Virus record (IMG/VR): IMGVR_UViG_3300037343_000006
Location: 1 to 60,681 of that record
Source of the DNA: a virus
Length of the DNA: 60,681 bases
Strand: one strand, 5' to 3'
Shown: positions 58,201 to 60,681 of the stretch, piece by piece
How the letters are laid out: each line of letters begins with the position of its first letter
Position numbering within the stretch: position 1 is the stretch's first letter
Made by a program: the position numbers and the translations under genes
The notes under the pieces: generated by a model
Told to the model about the DNA's origin: nothing
Seen by the model: the letters and a program-made list of their open reading frames with translations, nothing else
The model's database searches: none

Positions 58201-60681
58201 ATAGCCGCCACGCTAACGATTGCGTCTGCGGGTATCGGCGGTAACGACTTTGAGCGGCTTATGCTCGGGGTCGACGAGCCCGGCGCTGTGGCTAACGCGT
58301 TTGATTTCTTAGTAGACAGGATCGCGACCGGTGCCTCCGTAACGATAAAAGAAGGTATTCAGGAGGCCTTCGAAGAAGGGCTGCCCTCACTGTACGTTGA
58401 AACGAGTTTGGCGCAAATTGACCCGAACCGCGGAGACATCCTCGATTCCGTAGCGCGTGACGCCCTGTTCGGTGCGTTTGTTGGTGCAGGTACGGCGGGG
58501 TCGATGTACACAGGCAATGTCGCTGCCGACGTATTGTTCCGCACAAACGCTGCAGTGCGTGACGCCATCGCTAATGGTGGGTCAGACCCAGAAGGCACGA
58601 AGGCCGCGTTGACGCGCTTAGGGTTAGACGACGAAGTCGCGCAGAACAACCTGCTCAGCACCGTTAACGATGAATACCACAGCAACGGAGATGTATCCCG
58701 TGCGTTCTCGGCAAACCCTGACTTCCGCGTAACTAACGCAGACATCCTAAACGGCGTGTTGAACTCCACAGGACAAGACGTCGCCACGTACGTGAACACC
58801 TACGTCGACCAGCGCTACGTCGATATCGCTGAGGTAAAGGCAGCTGCAGCTGCCGAAGGCGTCACGCTCACTGACGCGCAGGCGCAGGATATGGTCACAC
58901 AGACCGCTGACCCCGAAGCTACGCAAGCTGCGCTGTATTCGATCCAGCAGAAATACGACCCGGATGCAGTCAACGAGCAGGAAGCGCGCGAGGCGTTTCA
59001 AGCGCAGGGCTTTGACCCATCTGCTGAACAGGTTGCGCAGTTCGTGCGGGAAGGCGCTGAGGACAGTACCCTCCAAGAGCTGTCACAGTTTGTCGACGTT
59101 AATCAGGTTACTGAAGAAGAGGCCCGCCAATACTTTGCGGACATCGGCTACGATGCGACTGACGAAGAAGTCGCGCAGTTCGTGCGGCAACAAGCTGAAT
59201 CCGAAGTACAGAACGAAGTCGGTGCGTACACAGACCTCCGCATGGTGGACGTCGATGAAGTCCGTTCCGCATACGAAGCACTTGGGCTGTCTCGCCCAAC
59301 ACAGGCAGATTTAAATAAACTTATAGGTCAATACGCCGAAACAGACCTCGCGGGCCGCGCAGAAGAGAACCTGCCGAAAGCACAATTTAACTCGCTGCAG
59401 GCACAGCTCGAAGAGTTCCGGCAGGCCCTCGAGAATGGGGGGGTGCCATCAGATCAGATTGAACAGCGTATTGAAGAAGCTAGTACGGCGGTTCGCGCAG
59501 AGCTTGAGGCGCTGGGCTACACGCTTGACGAAGATATTGGCGAGCTGCGCGACGATGTTGCAGCCTCCGAACAGCGGTTGCTGGACCAGATCACAGCAAA
59601 CGAAGAAGCGGGCATGACCCGCGATGAGGCCATTCAAACTGCCGTTAACGAGCTAGCTACCGAGTTTGGTGTAGCACAAGAGGACATCTTTAGGCGCATT
59701 GGGGAGACAGAGCAGTCTCTCAACGACCGTATTTCCGGCGTCGAAACCGCCGTAGAAGACCTCGGCACCCAGCTTGGTGAAGTAGAAGCCTCGCTTCTTG
59801 ACCGTGTGCAGGAGCTAGAAGATGCTGGCATCCAACGCGACGACGCTATCCAGTCTGCTGTAGACGACCTTGCCGCGGAGCTTGGCACTACCCGCGAAGA
59901 ACTTCTCGCGGAAATCGGAGCTACGGAAGAAACGCTCCTGCAGACCGTTGCCGATACGCAAGCAGCGCTTGAGACACGGATTACCGGCGTCGAAACTGCC
60001 GTCCTTGACCGTGTGCAGGAGCTAGAGGATGCTGGCATCCAGCGGGACGACGCCCTTGGCACTGCCTTGGGCGAGCTCGCTACGGAGCTTGGTGTCACTG
60101 AAGAAAGCCTACTTCAGCAGATCGGGCAGACTGAACAGTCGTTGCTGGACCAGCTTGCTAATATCCAGACTGGCCTTGAAGGCCAGATCGGTGACGTAGA
60201 AGCGTCGCTTCTGGACCGTGTGCAGGAGCTAGAGGATGCTGGCATCCAGCGGGACGACGCCCTCGGCACTGCCTTGGGCGAGCTCGCTACGGAGCTTGGT
60301 GTCACTGAAGAAAGCCTACTTCAGCAGATCGGGCAGACTGAACAGTCGTTGCTGGACCAGCTTGCTAATATCCAGACTGGACTTGAAGGCCAGATCGGTG
60401 ACGTAGAAGCGTCGCTTTTGGACCGTGTGCAGGAGCTAGAGGATGCTGGCATCCAGCGGGACGACGCCCTCGGCACTGCCTTGGGCGAGCTCGCTACGGA
60501 GCTTGGTGTCACTGAAGAAAGCCTGCTTCAGCAGATCGGGCAGACTGAACAGTCGTTGCTGGACCAGCTTGCTAATATCCAGACTGGCCTTGAAGGCCAG
60601 ATCGGTGACGTAGAAGCGTCGCTTCTGGACCGTGTGCAGGAGCTAGAGGATGCTGGCATCCAGCGGGACGACGCCCTTGGC
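55255..60681 (+). CDS. Giant coiled-coil/ejection-type virion protein, N-terminal part (continues at base 1)
   Basis: Open to the window end without a stop, 1,809 codons here; it re-enters at base 2 and ends at 1060. Residues 5-40 are Ala/Gly-rich and hydrophobic (glycine-zipper-like). Helical coiled-coil regions follow (residues about 300-440), then a mixed part with short hydrophobic stretches, and from about residue 1440 almost continuous charged helix of 69-residue repeats. The size, glycine-zipper start and position among ejection-type genes suggest an internal protein that enters the cell with the DNA. Because the assembly closes inside identical repeats, the true length may differ by multiples of 69 residues. 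Confidence 0.85.
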   Translation, partial: MPPLFIAAAVGAAAGAGAVALGAGAVAATVVGVGAGVIAHKSGAADWVFDKIVKPVGNAVKNVLTSDIGQFVLKAAATLSGNAWAIPLIDGAATLANGGDFGDALKSAAISYVGGKVGQLGGELASQALVNAGASEFATQVISSAAGSGSGSASVALIMGQDPVKAFIQGGLSGGLSAAAGWLETNTEGAFSKLPDAARNVITSGLSAALTGKEITSDLVWNALLTSEGVTKTINNFLGENVGLKDSLTENQISALTLGIQRTTATAFSGGDVPAAILNQLSQYGEKEFGEWLDNSKFGDTVNNSLDKITGDYQRTEAQAKKMDGVVQQHSSAVANYDSTVQQINAGVTEQERLRTVYDRALQNFQANENQTNADALTTAVRNLNNYAADFDTRYTNTLIPNLNRYEQQAADLAAQFDVETKNYNTLVTDLSVSADRVAEDLKPVYSELDRQFVKFMDPNFNESEYRQIAGLDADDDAYLHWLSVGKEEGLPSNMAAYKEEYGSYRQNIINSVLDRAGLSLTDMTQFERAAFLADIDERYPTLQDLRNAPTQTLADELLTNQSISDRATAKKYTAGSTQITPEINDALARAGLERGMVGEYLTQDDVRALTTPPVQTREEVVRPTDVTDTDIANGSASLFVNNDGLLEWGNIDMNIPYWDSNLKRLVRRTPHIVGTELHGGYGIVDAFTGERVDNVLRFYITKNLGDLREDNPSLFIQAVGGLSEAAGAIIDTQVGQAVSEFARNVVKYTQTQMSPTEIDTSDMSPEAAAIAEHLVNKNNAYKENILNGAGLAAQMGGDILSGFNGLFIYANIDPKTTPFAGWADDLITVSTQLKTPEWQEAFNRADMRRRGIDPATGQPIEREFSRLNALTDFAGAIEEAPVQFVVEAIGVEIGQEVISWFLGGAVTKVAKLSARGMGREIGEQMARRITASNVFALDIAESAGGAAGSAYDESLSAALNSGMSQSEAETYAADIAKTAGIIAATLTIASAGIGGNDFERLMLGVDEPGAVANAFDFLVDRIATGASVTIKEGIQEAFEEGLPSLYVETSLAQIDPNRGDILDSVARDALFGAFVGAGTAGSMYTGNVAADVLFRTNAAVRDAIANGGSDPEGTKAALTRLGLDDEVAQNNLLSTVNDEYHSNGDVSRAFSANPDFRVTNADILNGVLNSTGQDVATYVNTYVDQRYVDIAEVKAAAAAEGVTLTDAQAQDMVTQTADPEATQAALYSIQQKYDPDAVNEQEAREAFQAQGFDPSAEQVAQFVREGAEDSTLQELSQFVDVNQVTEEEARQYFADIGYDATDEEVAQFVRQQAESEVQNEVGAYTDLRMVDVDEVRSAYEALGLSRPTQADLNKLIGQYAETDLAGRAEENLPKAQFNSLQAQLEEFRQALENGGVPSDQIEQRIEEASTAVRAELEALGYTLDEDIGELRDDVAASEQRLLDQITANEEAGMTRDEAIQTAVNELATEFGVAQEDIFRRIGETEQSLNDRISGVETAVEDLGTQLGEVEASLLDRVQELEDAGIQRDDAIQSAVDDLAAELGTTREELLAEIGATEETLLQTVADTQAALETRITGVETAVLDRVQELEDAGIQRDDALGTALGELATELGVTEESLLQQIGQTEQSLLDQLANIQTGLEGQIGDVEASLLDRVQELEDAGIQRDDALGTALGELATELGVTEESLLQQIGQTEQSLLDQLANIQTGLEGQIGDVEASLLDRVQELEDAGIQRDDALGTALGELATELGVTEESLLQQIGQTEQSLLDQLANIQTGLEGQIGDVEASLLDRVQELEDAGIQRDDALG
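59800..60681 (+). repeat. 207-bp tandem repeat array (69-aa units)
   Basis: Units start with GACCGTGTGCAGGAGCTAG at 59800 (diverged), 60007, 60214, 60421 and 60628 (cut by the window end), exactly 207 bp apart. The last three are almost identical. A further shortened unit appears at about base 265-290 after the closure. Confidence 0.95.
60555..60681. repeat. Terminal overlap, right copy
   Basis: Same 127 bases as the window start; lies in the 207-bp repeat array. Confidence 0.9.

Noticed and set aside
59634-60512. Repeated minus-strand Ser-rich frames opposite the 207-bp repeats
   Set aside because: They are the antisense reading of the repeat units and have no ribosome binding sites.
1-60681. 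CRISPR array
   Set aside because: The tandem repeats have no unique spacers; the 207-bp and 153-bp arrays are coding, the 75/76-bp ones are simple duplications. The Cas4-like gene stands alone in a replication operon.
1-60681. Integrase or lysogeny module
   Set aside because: No tyrosine or serine recombinase motif was found in any supported gene. The excisionase-like HTH protein at 15727 alone does not imply integration.

Overview
The window is a complete, circularly closed genome of a tailed bacteriophage, opened inside a gene. The first 127 bases and the last 127 bases are identical, so the molecule is 60,554 bp as assembled. A giant open frame that starts at 55255 runs off the right end and re-enters in frame at position 2, stopping at 1060. 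The phage has a P22-type portal, P22 gp4- and gp10-like connector genes, no tape measure, sheath or tail-tube genes, and very large ejection-type proteins, so a short-tailed (podovirus) particle is the best inference. The host is Gram-negative, because the lysis cassette ends in an overlapping inner/outer-membrane spanin pair. Several gene families here are ones I associate with uncultured marine phages; the host genus cannot be read from the sequence. I see no integrase, no recognisable lysogeny repressor, no tRNA and no CRISPR array.

Layout. (1) 33.5 kb rightwards through the closure to 11.6 kb: virion and lysis genes, all on the plus strand. They begin at a TTGCGA-N17-TATACT promoter and run terminase, portal, a GroES-like protein, scaffold, Mu gpT-like capsid, terminator (41.76 kb), a run of very small basic proteins, head-tail adaptors, a ten-repeat propeller-like tail protein, fibre and chaperone genes, holin-like/amidase/spanins, gp10-like protein, a C1q-like fibre, then four or five ejection-type proteins including one of about 2,119 aa and one of 2,322 aa. 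(2) 31.5 kb leftwards to 11.7 kb: one long minus-strand early/replication operon. It holds small regulators, a MoxR ATPase + metallopeptidase/VWA module, DnaQ-like exonuclease, two DUF3310 paralogues, VRR-NUC, HicA-like protein, family A DNA polymerase, Cas4-like nuclease, HNH-like protein, SNF2-type helicase, an SSB-like protein and an AEP primase-helicase. It ends at a strong minus-strand terminator that meets the converging virion transcript. (3) 31.5-33.55 kb: a control region with palindrome-covered promoters in both directions, iteron-like repeats, two tandem duplications and a small self-contained leftward cassette (172 aa + 24 aa).

The most distinctive signal is a family of 13 perfect inverted repeats, GTTAGTG-N3/4-CACTAAC, plus three near copies. 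They are confined to 18.0-33.3 kb. Six of them sit 12-20 nt upstream of a start codon, immediately before the Shine-Dalgarno sequence. Five lie inside genes, always on the codon boundary reading Val-Ser. This looks like a phage-wide RNA-hairpin or operator regulon. A second distinctive signal is six sliding-clamp-type Qx(D/E)(L/M)F motifs in the 2,322-aa ejection protein, which also carries an HExxH metallopeptidase motif.
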